A stretch of DNA of 64,000 nt from an uncultured Stenotrophomonas sp. (GCA_913775725.1 CAJYNG010000006.1:19063-83062); one strand, 5' to 3'. Positions 20,167 through 30,289 are shown, counted from the stretch's first letter. A program made the numbers and translations. Notes: generated by a model not told the origin, from the sequence alone.

Positions 20167-21444
20167 TCAGTTGACGGAGACGCGTTCGGCGTCCTTGAAC
20201 AGGTCGCTGCCGGAGACCACGATGCGGTCGCCCGGCTGCACACCCGACTTGATTTCCACTTCGCCCAGGCTGCTGACGCCCAGTTCCACCGGACGCCGCA
20301 CCGCGGTACGGCCATCCATCACGTAGGCCATGCCGTTGCCCTGTTCGACGAACGGACCACGCTCGACCTTCAGCACGTCCTTGCGGGTGTCGAGCAGCAC
20401 GCGCACCGACATCCGCTGGCTCTGGCGCAGGCCTTCCGGCTGCGCGCTGGCGAAGCGCACGCGGGCATTGACCTCGCCGTTGACCACTTCCGGCGACACC
20501 GCGCTGATCTCGCCCGGGAACGGCTGGCCGTTGCCGCCGGTCAGCTGTGCGGGCATGCCGATTGCCAGGTCACGGGCGAAGCTTTCCGGCACCTTGATCT
20601 CGACCACGAACTTGGACAGGTCGACCACGCCCAGCACCGGCGCATTGGCGGCCAGGTTGGTGGACTGGACGGCCTGCACCTGGCCGACCTGGCCATCGAA
20701 CGGTGCACGCAGGGTGAGCGCATCGACCTGGCGCTGTACTTCAGCCACCACGGCCTTCTGGCGGTCGGCCAGCAGGCGCTTGTTGCGGGCATCCAGATCG
20801 GCGCCCTGGCTCTGCAGGCGGGCATCGGTGGTGGCGTTGGCCAGGGTGATGTCGGCCTTCTTCAGCGAGTCCTTGGCCTTGGCCAGATCGATCTGCGGCA
20901 CCGCACCGCCGTCGTAACCGCGCTGGTAGCGCTGCAGGTCGCGGTCGGCGGCCTGTCGTTCGATGGTGGCCTGGTCGGTTTCCTTGCGCGACTTGGCGCG
21001 GGCCAGGGTGGCGTCCAGCGCGGCGCGGCTGGCCTCGGCTTCCAGACCGGCCAGGGTAGCCTGCTCCTGGGCCAGCTTGCTGCGCAGTTCCGGGCTGTCG
21101 ATGACCGCCAGCTCCTGGTCCTTCTTGACCACGTCGCCGGCGACCACCTTCAGGTCTACGGTGCCGGCCGAGATGGCGTACAGGATCGGGCTGTTGGCGG
21201 CGATCACGCGGCCGTCAGCGGCGATGTCGCGGACCAGGTCGCCGCGCTTCACTTCGGCGATGCGCACGCGGCTGCTGTCGAAAGAGCGGCTGGCATTGGA
21301 CCAGGCGTGCACGGCCCAGCCGATGCCGGCGAGCAGCACGATGGCGCCCAGTGCCGGCCAGCGGTAGCGCTGCCAGTTGGCGCGGGTGGTGCCGGCCGGG
21401 GCGGAGGAAACGATCTGGTCCTGTGCGGAAGTGTCGCGGATCAT
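20167..21444 (-). CDS. HlyD/MacA-type periplasmic adaptor
   Basis: 425 residues with one N-terminal membrane anchor (about 30-50, WPALGAIVLLAGIGWAVHAW), a lipoyl/barrel-sandwich segment, a long Ala/Gln/Arg/Lys coiled-coil hairpin (about 105-235) and a beta-barrel tail with VVSGSDLF. It should bridge the ABC permeases to an outer-membrane channel, probably TolC-like, encoded elsewhere. MIRDTSAQ is chosen as start: it gives a normal short cytoplasmic leader and lies about 22 bp downstream of the expected transcription start of the sigma-54 promoter. It is the first gene of the leftward operon. Confidence 0.92.
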   Translation of the reverse strand: MIRDTSAQDQIVSSAPAGTTRANWQRYRWPALGAIVLLAGIGWAVHAWSNASRSFDSSRVRIAEVKRGDLVRDIAADGRVIAANSPILYAISAGTVDLKVVAGDVVKKDQELAVIDSPELRSKLAQEQATLAGLEAEASRAALDATLARAKSRKETDQATIERQAADRDLQRYQRGYDGGAVPQIDLAKAKDSLKKADITLANATTDARLQSQGADLDARNKRLLADRQKAVVAEVQRQVDALTLRAPFDGQVGQVQAVQSTNLAANAPVLGVVDLSKFVVEIKVPESFARDLAIGMPAQLTGGNGQPFPGEISAVSPEVVNGEVNARVRFASAQPEGLRQSQRMSVRVLLDTRKDVLKVERGPFVEQGNGMAYVMDGRTAVRRPVELGVSSLGEVEIKSGVQPGDRIVVSGSDLFKDAERVSVN

Positions 21445-21476
21445 CGGATGCGTGCCTGACGGTGGTAGCCAATACC

Positions 21477-21494
21477 AAGCACGTAGCGTGCCAA
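21477..21494 (-). promoter_or_regulatory. sigma-54 (RpoN) promoter of the adaptor-ABC operon
   Basis: Minus strand reads TTGGCACGCTACGTGCTT: GG and GC exactly 10 bp apart and only one mismatch to TTGGCACGNNNNTTGCT. Transcription would begin near 21467, about 22 bp before the adaptor start codon. Confidence 0.88.
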
Positions 21495-21536
21495 CTTTAT
21501 TTCCTTTCAGGTCAACAGGTTGGGAGGCGTGCTGAA

Positions 21537-21570
21537 GTGTCCGGGTGTCCGCGGACACCTTTCCGGACAC
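21537..21570. promoter_or_regulatory. nested activator-binding palindromes (UAS)
   Basis: A perfect GTGTCCGCGGACAC (21545-21558) lies inside an outer dyad GTGTCCGG (21537-21544) / CCGGACAC (21563-21570). Its centre is about 85 bp upstream of the predicted start, the distance typical for NtrC-type activators. Further GGACA half-sites occur at 21582-21586 and CCGGACAC at 21598-21605, reaching the glmS promoter. Confidence 0.75.
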
Positions 21571-21647
21571 TTTCATTAAGCGGACAGGAGGGGGAAGCCG
21601 GACACGCAGGCTAGAATGCGCCGATCGTCTTCAAGGAAACGCGTGAC

Positions 21648-23486
<1,839 letters not shown>

Positions 23487-23517
23487 GGCGCCCGGATCCG
23501 TTGGGAGCTGCATGCGA

Positions 23518-23545
23518 AGGGGCCCCACGTGGGCCCCTTTCGTTT
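23518..23545 (+). terminator. intrinsic terminator after glmS
   Basis: AAGGGGCCC-ACGT-GGGCCCCTT stem followed by TCGTTTG. The T-tract is interrupted but the stem is very strong. Confidence 0.75.
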
Positions 23546-23739
23546 GTGTCGGAGTCCGTGCGAAGTGGGACAGCTGCCGGGTGTTCCGTCCGCCGTCGGC
23601 AGCAGGCAATCAATCTTTAATGCGCGATGCCGCCTGTATTCAGCGGCGGTTTCAGCCGCGGTGCCATTCTCTGGATCGTCAGTTGGTTCCCACGACGAAC
23701 TGTCCTATCGATGCCGGTAGTGACCGATGGTCGCAGTCG

Positions 23740-23902
23740 TAGAATCGATTTGACCGAGGTCCGGGTTGAGCGGTTGAGCCCACCTCGTTCGCGTTGCAGC
23801 ACATCGTCTGCCGATCCATTCCAAGCGGCCGCCGGGTGCGCCAGACGTGCGCTGAAAGGTCTGTTCCCGGGGAGGGGGCGTATCGGAAGAGCACACTTTT
23901 TT
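23740..23902 (+). ncRNA. candidate structured leader or small RNA upstream of the CBS gene
   Basis: The 387-bp gap between the glmS terminator and the CBS gene has no convincing ORF. It holds a -10-like TAGAAT (23740-23745), then a strong hairpin at 23755-23787 (CGAGGT...ACCTCG enclosing GGGTT...AGCCC), and a T6 tract at 23897-23902 after a weaker GTGCGCT/AGCACAC stem. It may be a 5' leader with an attenuator or a separate RNA ending at the T-tract. No known riboswitch consensus was recognised. Confidence 0.3.
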
Positions 23903-23932
23903 GACTTCAGTGACCTGCACCAGGAAACAAGA

Positions 23933-24364
23933 ATGAACGTCCGCGAACTCCTGCAATCCAAGAAAGAAGCTGTCATCACCATCGACGCCGAAGACACCAT
24001 CGGTGCCGCCGCCCACAAGATGAGCGCGAACAAGATCGCTGCGCTGGTGGTGATGAAGGACGATGCCCCGGTCGGCATCATTTCCGAGAAGGACATCGTG
24101 CGTACCTTGGCCGACGACGGCCCGCAGGCCGGCCGCCGGGTGATCTCCAGCCTGCCGTCCACCGGTCTGGAAGGCATTGCGCCGGAAGCGACCCTGAAGC
24201 AGGCCATGTCGTTGATGACGTACTCGCGGCGCCGTCATCTGATGGTCACCGAAGGCGCCCGCCTGGTCGGCATCCTCAGCCTGGGCGACATCGTGAAGAA
24301 CCTGCTGGGCGAGCTGGAACTGGAAAAGGCCGTGCTGCAGGACATCTACATGGCCGCCCACTGA
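23933..24364 (+). CDS. tandem CBS-domain protein
   Basis: 143-residue protein made of two CBS motifs (about 8-60 and 75-130), the Bateman module that binds adenine nucleotides or S-adenosyl compounds. Visible blocks are ALVVMKDDAPVGIISEKDIVRTLAD and HLMVTEGARLVGILSLGDIVKN. No enzymatic domain is attached; such stand-alone proteins are regulators of unknown partners. The start follows AGGAAACAAGA and gives the normal short family length. The long, possibly structured leader upstream is unusual for so small a gene. Confidence 0.92.
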   Translation: MNVRELLQSKKEAVITIDAEDTIGAAAHKMSANKIAALVVMKDDAPVGIISEKDIVRTLADDGPQAGRRVISSLPSTGLEGIAPEATLKQAMSLMTYSRRRHLMVTEGARLVGILSLGDIVKNLLGELELEKAVLQDIYMAAH

Positions 24365-24384
24365 GGGCTGGACCATTGGACGCA

Positions 24385-24415
24385 GAGAAGCCGGGCATTG
24401 CCCGGCTTCTTCGTT
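24385..24415 (+). terminator. intrinsic terminator after the CBS gene
   Basis: GAAGCCGGGC-ATT-GCCCGGCTTC stem followed by TTCGTT. It sits between convergent genes. Confidence 0.75.
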
Positions 24416-24431
24416 CACGGCTTCGGTGATA

Positions 24432-24860
24432 TCAGAAAGTGACCTTCACCGAATCGGCGCTGTAGTTCGCCGGGCCGTGGTAGACCACCTCGATGTTGTT
24501 GCCATCCGGATCGAGCACGAAGGCGCCGTAGTAGCCCGGATGGTAGGGGCGTTCGCCCGGTGCACCGTTGTCCGTACCACCGGCGGCGATGGCTGCAGTG
24601 TGGAAGGCATCGACGGTGGCGCTGTCGCGTGCCTGGAAGGCCAGATGGTGGCGGCCGGTCAGCTGGCCGGCGGCGGCCTTGCTGCTGGCGCTGGAAATGA
24701 ACAGCTCGTCGGCCCAGAAGTAGTCATCGCCTTCGCCGGCGATCGGGATGCCGATCGTATCGAACACCGCCTGATAGAAGCGGCGGCTGGCGGCCAGGTC
24801 ACGCACCACCAGCTGCAGGTGGTCGATCAGGCGGCCGCGGTGCAGTTCCATCGTTTCCAT
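24432..24860 (-). CDS. VOC (glyoxalase-fold) family protein
   Basis: 142-residue protein of the vicinal-oxygen-chelate fold. It opens with HLQLVVRDLAASRRFYQAVF and closes with GAFVLDPDGNNIEVVYHG, and metal-ligand candidates are His in DHLQL, His in GRHHLAFQA and Glu in NNIEVV. Members include dioxygenases, glyoxalases and antibiotic-resistance proteins; the substrate cannot be told. The METMELHRG start lies after a GAGG site. It is downstream of gloA in the same direction, with a palindromic repeat between the two genes. Confidence 0.88.
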   Translation of the reverse strand: METMELHRGRLIDHLQLVVRDLAASRRFYQAVFDTIGIPIAGEGDDYFWADELFISSASSKAAAGQLTGRHHLAFQARDSATVDAFHTAAIAAGGTDNGAPGERPYHPGYYGAFVLDPDGNNIEVVYHGPANYSADSVKVTF

Positions 24861-24871
24861 ACGAACCTCGC

Positions 24872-24948
24872 AAAAAAGGGGACGGAGGGGATTAAGTCGC
24901 TTCCAGCTCAATAGTGCCAGAAACGGCTTAATCCCCTCCGTCCCCTTT
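24872..24948. repeat. inverted repeat, GGGGACGGAGGGGATTAAG family
   Basis: Arms AAAGGGGACGGAGGGGATTAAG (about 24875-24896) and its complement (24927-24948) around a 30-bp spacer, in the gap between gloA and the VOC gene. The same core forms the 66-bp palindrome at 29420-29485. Confidence 0.8.
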
Positions 24949-24953
24949 ACGGG

Positions 24954-25472
24954 TCAGACGTTGGAGATGATCTCGACCCAGTAGCCGTCCGGGTCCTTGA
25001 TGAAGGCCAGGTTCTTCATGCGGCCGTCGGTCAGGCGCTTCTGGAAGGTCACGCCCAGATCCTCGAAGCGCTGGCAGGCCGCCTCGATGTCCGGCACCGA
25101 CACGCAGATGTGGCCGAAGCCGCGCGGGTCGCTGTTGCCGTCGTGGTAGACCGCGCCGTCCTGGCTTTCGGTGCCGTGGTTGTGGGTCAGTTCCAGCACG
25201 CCCGGCAGGCCAGCCATCCACACGCGGCGCTGGGAGTCGTCTTCCGGCACCACCGCGCCGGCCGGTACGTAGGCCAGGAAGTACAGGCTGAACTGGGCGT
25301 CCGGGAAGTCGCGCTTGTCGATCAGCTGGTAGCCGAGCACGCGGGTATAGAAGTCCAGCGAGGCGGTGATGTCCTTCACCCGCAGCATGGTGTGGTTGAA
25401 CACGAAGCCGGTGGTTTCGGCCGGGGCCTGGGCGGCGACGCCGGGAACATCGCGCAGGGCGGGAATGGTCAT
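24954..25472 (-). CDS. gloA: lactoylglutathione lyase (glyoxalase I)
   Basis: Isomerises the methylglyoxal-glutathione hemithioacetal to S-lactoylglutathione. The 172 residues contain the glyoxalase I marks NHTMLRVKD, SLDFYTRVLGYQL, ELTHNHGTE, GFGHICVSV and FIKDPDGYWVEII. By alignment the metal ligands are H27, E94, H121 and E167. The length and insertions match the longer, eukaryotic-like proteobacterial form (Pseudomonas GloA3 type), often Zn-dependent. It lies upstream of a second VOC gene. Confidence 0.95.
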   Translation of the reverse strand: MTIPALRDVPGVAAQAPAETTGFVFNHTMLRVKDITASLDFYTRVLGYQLIDKRDFPDAQFSLYFLAYVPAGAVVPEDDSQRRVWMAGLPGVLELTHNHGTESQDGAVYHDGNSDPRGFGHICVSVPDIEAACQRFEDLGVTFQKRLTDGRMKNLAFIKDPDGYWVEIISNV

Positions 25473-25594
25473 GGGGGAGGTCCTTCAGACAGGGCCGTTG
25501 CTGGCCGGATGGGGTCATTCTACCGGCCGTCACCTGACAGCACCGCGACGTACAATGGACGGATCGCACCGTTCCGTTCTGAGCATTGCCCGCC

Positions 25595-26707
25595 ATGTCG
25601 CAGCGTGAATGGGTGGCCGCTGCCATCCGCAAGATCGAAGCCGATTTCAACCGTTCCGCCGATACCCACCTGATCCCGCTTGCACTGCCCGGGTTCGAGG
25701 GCATCGACCTGTACCTGAAGGATGAATCGAGCCATCCCACTGGCAGCCTCAAGCACCGGTTGGCGCGCTCGCTGTTCCTGTACGCGCTGACCAACGGCTG
25801 GTTGCGCGAAGGGCGACCGGTGATCGAGGCGTCCAGTGGCTCGACCGCGGTGTCCGAAGCTTACTTCGCGCGCCTGCTCGGCCTGCCGTTCATTGCGGTG
25901 ATCCCGGCCACGACCTCGCCGGAGAAGATTGCCGCCATCGAGTTCCACGGGGGCCGCTGCCACCTGGTCGAGCGCGCCTGCGAACTCAACGGTGAATCGG
26001 AGAAGCTGGCCCGCGAAACCGGTGGTCACTTCATGGACCAGTTCACCTACGCCGAGCGCGCTACCGACTGGCGGGCCAACAACAACATCGCCGAGTCCAT
26101 CTTCAAGCAGATGGCCGAGGAGCCCAGCCCGGTTCCGGAATGGATCGTGTGCAGCCCCGGTACCGGCGGTACTGCAGCGACGCTGGGCCGCTATGTCAGC
26201 TACCGCCGGCACGACACCCGCATTCTCTGCGCGGACCCGGAAGTGTCGGTGTTCTTCGACGGTTACCAGGCCGCCGTGGCTGGTGAGCCCGACTGGCGTG
26301 GCCTGACCTGCAGCGGCGGTTCGCGCGTGGAAGGCATCGGCCGGCCGCGTGTGGAACCGAGCTTCATCCCGACCAGTGTGGATGCGATGGTGAAGGTGCC
26401 CGACGCGCTGAGCCTGGCCGCCATGCGCCATGTCAGCCGCCAGCTCGGCCGTCGTGTCGGTGGCTCCACCGGCACCAATTTCATCGGCGTGCTGCAGGCC
26501 GCGCAGTGGATGCGTGAGGCCGGCCACCAGGGCAGCATCGTCAGCATCCTGTGCGACAGCGGCGAGCGCTACGCGCAGAGCTATTACGACCCGGCGTGGT
26601 ACGCGCGCCAGGGCATCGATGTCGACGGCGCCGATGCGCAGCTGGTGGCGGCAGTGGCCGGGCAGGGGCTGCCGGAGCTGCCGTGGTGCAGCCTGGAAGC
26701 GCTGTAA
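25595..26707 (+). CDS. PLP-dependent cysteine synthase-fold enzyme (Cds1-like)
   Basis: 370-residue fold-type II PLP enzyme. The PLP lysine is in [13 protein letters not shown], the substrate loop is [12 protein letters not shown] and the phosphate-binding turn [13 protein letters not shown]. The family includes cysteine synthases and L-cysteine desulfhydrases; the TGSLKHR wording and the long C-terminus ([18 protein letters not shown]) fit the Cds1 desulfhydrase subgroup, which releases H2S, pyruvate and ammonia. No serine acetyltransferase is nearby. ATG (MSQREW) is chosen over a TTG three codons earlier. A -10-like TACAAT lies at 25551-25556. Confidence 0.85.
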   Translation: MSQREWVAAAIRKIEADFNRSADTHLIPLALPGFEGIDLYLKDESSHPTGSLKHRLARSLFLYALTNGWLREGRPVIEASSGSTAVSEAYFARLLGLPFIAVIPATTSPEKIAAIEFHGGRCHLVERACELNGESEKLARETGGHFMDQFTYAERATDWRANNNIAESIFKQMAEEPSPVPEWIVCSPGTGGTAATLGRYVSYRRHDTRILCADPEVSVFFDGYQAAVAGEPDWRGLTCSGGSRVEGIGRPRVEPSFIPTSVDAMVKVPDALSLAAMRHVSRQLGRRVGGSTGTNFIGVLQAAQWMREAGHQGSIVSILCDSGERYAQSYYDPAWYARQGIDVDGADAQLVAAVAGQGLPELPWCSLEAL

Positions 26708-26714
26708 CGCCCTT

Positions 26715-26803
26715 GTAGCGTCGAGCGATGCTCGACTGCTTTCGCTCCGGATGCCTGACCCGGTGGCAAGCGCCAAGAGCCGTCGAGCATGGCTCCACGC
26801 TGC
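26715..26803. repeat. pair of SMAG-type palindromes in opposite orientation
   Basis: Direct copy GTAGCGTCGAGCGATGCTCG (26715-26737) and an inverted copy CGTCGAGCATGGCTCC...GCTGC (26781-26803, GTAG degenerate to GCAG), 43 bp apart between convergent genes. Confidence 0.7.
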
Positions 26804-26807
26804 AGAT

Positions 26808-27212
26808 TCAATACCCCGCTGCGGTGAACGCGTCCAGCACCGCATCGCGCAGCGCATCGGGCAATGCCTCGATATCCATCGCGCGATCATCCAGATGCAG
26901 GCTCGGGTCCAGGATGCTGGCGCGTCCCTGGGCCAGCGCCTGCAGCCACAGCAGCACGCAGATCACGAACTCGCGCTCGTGGCCCAGCTGCAGCTGGCTG
27001 GCGCCGCGTTCGATCACCTCGAACGGGTACCACTCCTGGGCATCGTTGAACGTGCCGCCCTGCTGCAACACTGCCTGCAGCTGATGCAGGTGACGCGGGG
27101 CGTCGTCGCCGGCATCGCACAATGCGGCGATCCAGGTCAGTTCGGCCGGGCTGGCGGACAATGCCAGTGACCGGGCCGGTGAGGTGGATGCAACTGCAGC
27201 CAGACCTTCCAT
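26808..27212 (-). CDS. conserved hypothetical protein, acidic and soluble
   Basis: 134-residue protein with no signal peptide or membrane segment and no family I recognise. It is helical and Ala/Leu-rich, with blocks such as LTWIAALCDAGDDAPRHLHQLQAVLQ, DAQEWYPFEVIERGASQLQLGHEREFVICVLLWLQAL and MDIEALPDALRDAVLDAF. The ATG chosen follows GAGG at a 9-bp distance; the longer frame upstream looks non-coding. It is divergent from the peptidase gene. Confidence 0.7.
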   Translation of the reverse strand: MEGLAAVASTSPARSLALSASPAELTWIAALCDAGDDAPRHLHQLQAVLQQGGTFNDAQEWYPFEVIERGASQLQLGHEREFVICVLLWLQALAQGRASILDPSLHLDDRAMDIEALPDALRDAVLDAFTAAGY

Positions 27213-27382
27213 GTAGGGCCTCGTTCGGTGCGTACCGCTGCGGACTCCCCCGCAGGCAGAGCTTCGAACCGCGACCGTAAGGCCGACGTGAATGCCGGGC
27301 CGCGCCCCCTTGTCAGCCCCGCCTGCCAGCGCCATATCCTGCATGCTGCCCGCCTGTCGGGCCCGTATCCTGGAGATCTGCC

Positions 27383-29413
27383 GTGACCGTTGCCAACCCC
27401 CTGCTCGATTTTTCCGGCCTGCCGCGCTTCGAGGCCATCCGCCCAGAGCACGTGGCGCCGGCGCTGGACGTGCTGCTGGCCGAAGCCGAAGCCGCCGTCA
27501 GCACGGCCGAGCAGGTGCAGCCGGTTCGCTGGGAGACCTTCGTTGCCCCGCTGGACGATGCCACCGAGCGGCTGTGGCGCGCCTGGGGCCTGGTCGGTCA
27601 CCTGCAGGGCGTGGTCAACACCCCGGAACTGCGTGAGGCCTACAACAGCAACCTGCCGCGGGTGACCCGCTTCGCCAGCGCGCTGGGCCAGAACCTGGCG
27701 TTGTACCGGCAGTACCAGACGCTGGCCACCAGCGCCGAGGCGGCACGCTTCGACGAGGCCCAGCGCAAGGTGCTGGACAACACCCTGCGCGATTTCCGCC
27801 TCGGTGGTGCCGAGCTGGCGCCCGAGGCGCAGCAGCGCTTCGCGGCGATCAAGGAGGAGCTGTCGGCGCTGTCAGCGAAGTTCTCGCAGAACGTGCTCGA
27901 CGCCACCGACGCATGGTCGCTGATCATCGAGGACGAAGCGCGACTGAAGGGCGTGCCGGAAGACGTGAAGGCCGCTGCGCATGCCGCAGCACAGAAGGAC
28001 GGCAAGGCCGGCTGGAAACTGACCCTGCAGATGCCGTGCTACCTGCCGGTGCAGACCTGGGGCGAGGAACGCGACCTGCGCGAGATCCTGTATCGCGCCA
28101 GTGCGCAGCGTGCGTCCGAATTCGGCGACGACGCGCTGGACAACAGCGGCAACATCGACCACATCCTGGCCCTGCGCGCGGAACTGGCCGCGCTGCTCGG
28201 CTTCGGTTCGTATGGTGATTACTCGGTAGCAACCAAGATGGCGCAGGACCCGGCCGAGGTGCTCGGTTTCCTGCGTGACCTCGCCACGCGCGCCAAGCCG
28301 TTCGCCGCCAAGGACCGCGCCGAGCTGGAGCAGTTCGCGCGCGATGAGCTCGGCATCGACAGCCTGCAGGCATGGGACCTGGCCTTTGCCGCCGACCGCC
28401 TGAAGCAGGCGCGCTACAGCTATTCCGAGCAGGAAGTGAAGCAGTACTTCACCGAACCGAAGGTGCTGGGCGGCCTGTTCTCGGTCATCGAGCAGCTGTA
28501 CGGCCTGCGCGTGCAGGAGGACCGCGCGCCGGTCTGGCATGAAGACGTGCGCTTCTTCCGTCTGGTCGATGCGCAGGGCGCGCTGGTGGGCCAGTTCTAC
28601 CTGGACCTGTACGCACGCGAAGGCAAGCGTGGTGGCGCGTGGATGGACGATTGCCGCAATCGCCGCGTGCGTGCCGATGGCAGCGTGCAGACGCCGCTGG
28701 TCTACCTGGTGTGCAACTTCGGCCGCGGTGCCAATGGCAAGCCGGCTACGTTCAGCCACAACGAAGTGACCACCCTGTTCCATGAAATGGGCCACGGCCT
28801 GCACCAGCTGCTGACCCGCATCGGTGAGCTGGGCGTGGCTGGCATCAACGGCGTGGAGTGGGATGCGGTGGAGTTGCCCAGCCAGTTCATGGAGAACTTC
28901 TGCTGGGAATGGGACCACCTGCAGGCGATGACCGCACACGTGGACAGTGGCGAGCCGCTGCCACGCGCGCTGTACGAGCGCATGCTGGCTGCACGCAACT
29001 TCCACAGCGGCATGGCGACCGTGCGCCAGCTTGAGTTCGGCCTGTTCGACATGCTGCTGCACAGCCAGTTCGAACCGGCGCAGGACAGCGTGCTGGCGCT
29101 GCTCGATCGCGTGCGTGCGGAAGTGGCGGTGAACCACCCGCCGGTCTGGAACCGCTTCCCGCACCAGTTCAGCCACATCTTCGCCGGCGGGTATGCGGCC
29201 GGTTACTACAGCTACAAGTGGGCTGAAGTGCTCAGTGCCGATGCCTACGCCGCGTTCGAGGAAGCGCCGCAGGCACTGGCTGAAACCGGTGCACGCTTCC
29301 GCGATGAGATCCTGTCGCGCGGTGGCAGCCGACCGGCGGCGGAGAACTTCAAGGCCTTCCGTGGGCGCGCGCCGCAGATCGATGCGCTGCTGCGCCATTC
29401 GGGCATGGCGTAA
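27383..29413 (+). CDS. prlC: oligopeptidase A (M3 metallopeptidase)
   Basis: Cytosolic zinc peptidase that degrades short peptides, including cleaved signal peptides. It has 676 residues with the zinc motif HEMGH (H467, E468, H471) and third ligand Glu near 497 in WDAVELPSQFMENF. Family length is about 680. No signal peptide. It starts with GTG preceded by GGAG. It converges on the SDR gene across a 66-bp perfect palindrome that can end transcription from both sides. Confidence 0.95.
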   Translation: MTVANPLLDFSGLPRFEAIRPEHVAPALDVLLAEAEAAVSTAEQVQPVRWETFVAPLDDATERLWRAWGLVGHLQGVVNTPELREAYNSNLPRVTRFASALGQNLALYRQYQTLATSAEAARFDEAQRKVLDNTLRDFRLGGAELAPEAQQRFAAIKEELSALSAKFSQNVLDATDAWSLIIEDEARLKGVPEDVKAAAHAAAQKDGKAGWKLTLQMPCYLPVQTWGEERDLREILYRASAQRASEFGDDALDNSGNIDHILALRAELAALLGFGSYGDYSVATKMAQDPAEVLGFLRDLATRAKPFAAKDRAELEQFARDELGIDSLQAWDLAFAADRLKQARYSYSEQEVKQYFTEPKVLGGLFSVIEQLYGLRVQEDRAPVWHEDVRFFRLVDAQGALVGQFYLDLYAREGKRGGAWMDDCRNRRVRADGSVQTPLVYLVCNFGRGANGKPATFSHNEVTTLFHEMGHGLHQLLTRIGELGVAGINGVEWDAVELPSQFMENFCWEWDHLQAMTAHVDSGEPLPRALYERMLAARNFHSGMATVRQLEFGLFDMLLHSQFEPAQDSVLALLDRVRAEVAVNHPPVWNRFPHQFSHIFAGGYAAGYYSYKWAEVLSADAYAAFEEAPQALAETGARFRDEILSRGGSRPAAENFKAFRGRAPQIDALLRHSGMA

Positions 29414-29419
29414 ACGCAA

Positions 29420-29485
29420 AAAAAGGGGACGGAGGGGATTAAGTCGTTTGTGCACAAACGACTTAATCCCCTCCGTCCCCTTTTT
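29420..29485. repeat. 66-bp perfect palindrome, GGGGACGGAGGGGATTAAG family
   Basis: Exact palindrome centred on TTTGTGCACAAA (29447-29458), with AAAAA/TTTTT at its ends. It fills the whole gap between convergent prlC and the SDR gene and looks like a bidirectional intrinsic terminator. Its core is shared with the repeat at 24872-24948. Confidence 0.9.
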
Positions 29486-30289
29486 CTATTCGGCGTAGAT
29501 CATCTTCCGGGTCATGCCGCCATCCACGATGAAATCCTGGCCGGTGCTGAAACCGGACAGCGACGACAGCAGGTACACCGCCAGCGCACCGATGTCTTCG
29601 GGGCGACCGACCCGGCCGACCGGGTGTTGCGCCTGGTCGATGGCCGAGTATTCCGGCTCGTGGCGCTTTGAGGGTGCCTGCCACGCAGTGGTGCCGACCC
29701 AGCCGGGACTGATGCTGTTGACCCGCACCGCCGGGCCGGCGCTGATCGCCAGCGCATGGGTGAAGGCCACCAGCCCACCCTTGGCCACCGCATAGGCCTC
29801 GCTGTGCGCTTCGGATTGCCAGGCGCGGGTGGAGGCGATGTTGATGATCGCGCCCGCAGCGCTGGCGGTCAGCGCTGGCAGCACGTGCTTGCTGCACAGG
29901 AACGCACCATGCAGCGACGACAGACGACGCTGCCACTCGTCCCAGTCCATGTCCTGCAGCCGTGTGCCGTGTGGCCCGGCGATGCCGGCATTGTTGACCA
30001 GGCCATCAATGCGCCCGAAGCGCTGCAGGGCCGCGCTGATGCAGTCGCGTACGCTGGCTTCATCGGTGATGTCCAGGCGCTGGAACGCGGCATCCTCACC
30101 GTGCTGCCATTCGTCCAGGCAGGCCTGCCCGGCTTCGACGTCCAGATCGCCGATCAGCACGCGTCCACCAGCGCCGAGCACGGCCTGGGCGATGCCACGA
30201 CCGATGCCGTTGGCGCCGCCGGTGACCAGCACGACCTTGCCCGACAGTGGCGCGGCCGGCCATGCGGCAATCGGCGGCACCGTGCTCAC
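29486..30289 (-). CDS. short-chain dehydrogenase/reductase
   Basis: 267-residue classical SDR. Cofactor motif TGGANGIGRG near 23-32, Asp49 at the end of the second strand favouring NAD(H), NNAG at 99-102, and catalytic S153, Y166 and K170 (YAVAK). The C-terminus SGFSTGQDFIVDGGMTRKM is also typical. The substrate is unknown. Its start overlaps the DUF1415 stop by 4 bp, so the two are coupled. The stop codon abuts the 66-bp palindrome. Confidence 0.92.
   Translation of the reverse strand: MSTVPPIAAWPAAPLSGKVVLVTGGANGIGRGIAQAVLGAGGRVLIGDLDVEAGQACLDEWQHGEDAAFQRLDITDEASVRDCISAALQRFGRIDGLVNNAGIAGPHGTRLQDMDWDEWQRRLSSLHGAFLCSKHVLPALTASAAGAIINIASTRAWQSEAHSEAYAVAKGGLVAFTHALAISAGPAVRVNSISPGWVGTTAWQAPSKRHEPEYSAIDQAQHPVGRVGRPEDIGALAVYLLSSLSGFSTGQDFIVDGGMTRKMIYAE

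Noticed and set aside
23546-23932. 6S RNA, RNase P RNA or tmRNA in the intergenic region
   Set aside because: None of the conserved cores is visible; kept only as a low-confidence unknown structured RNA.
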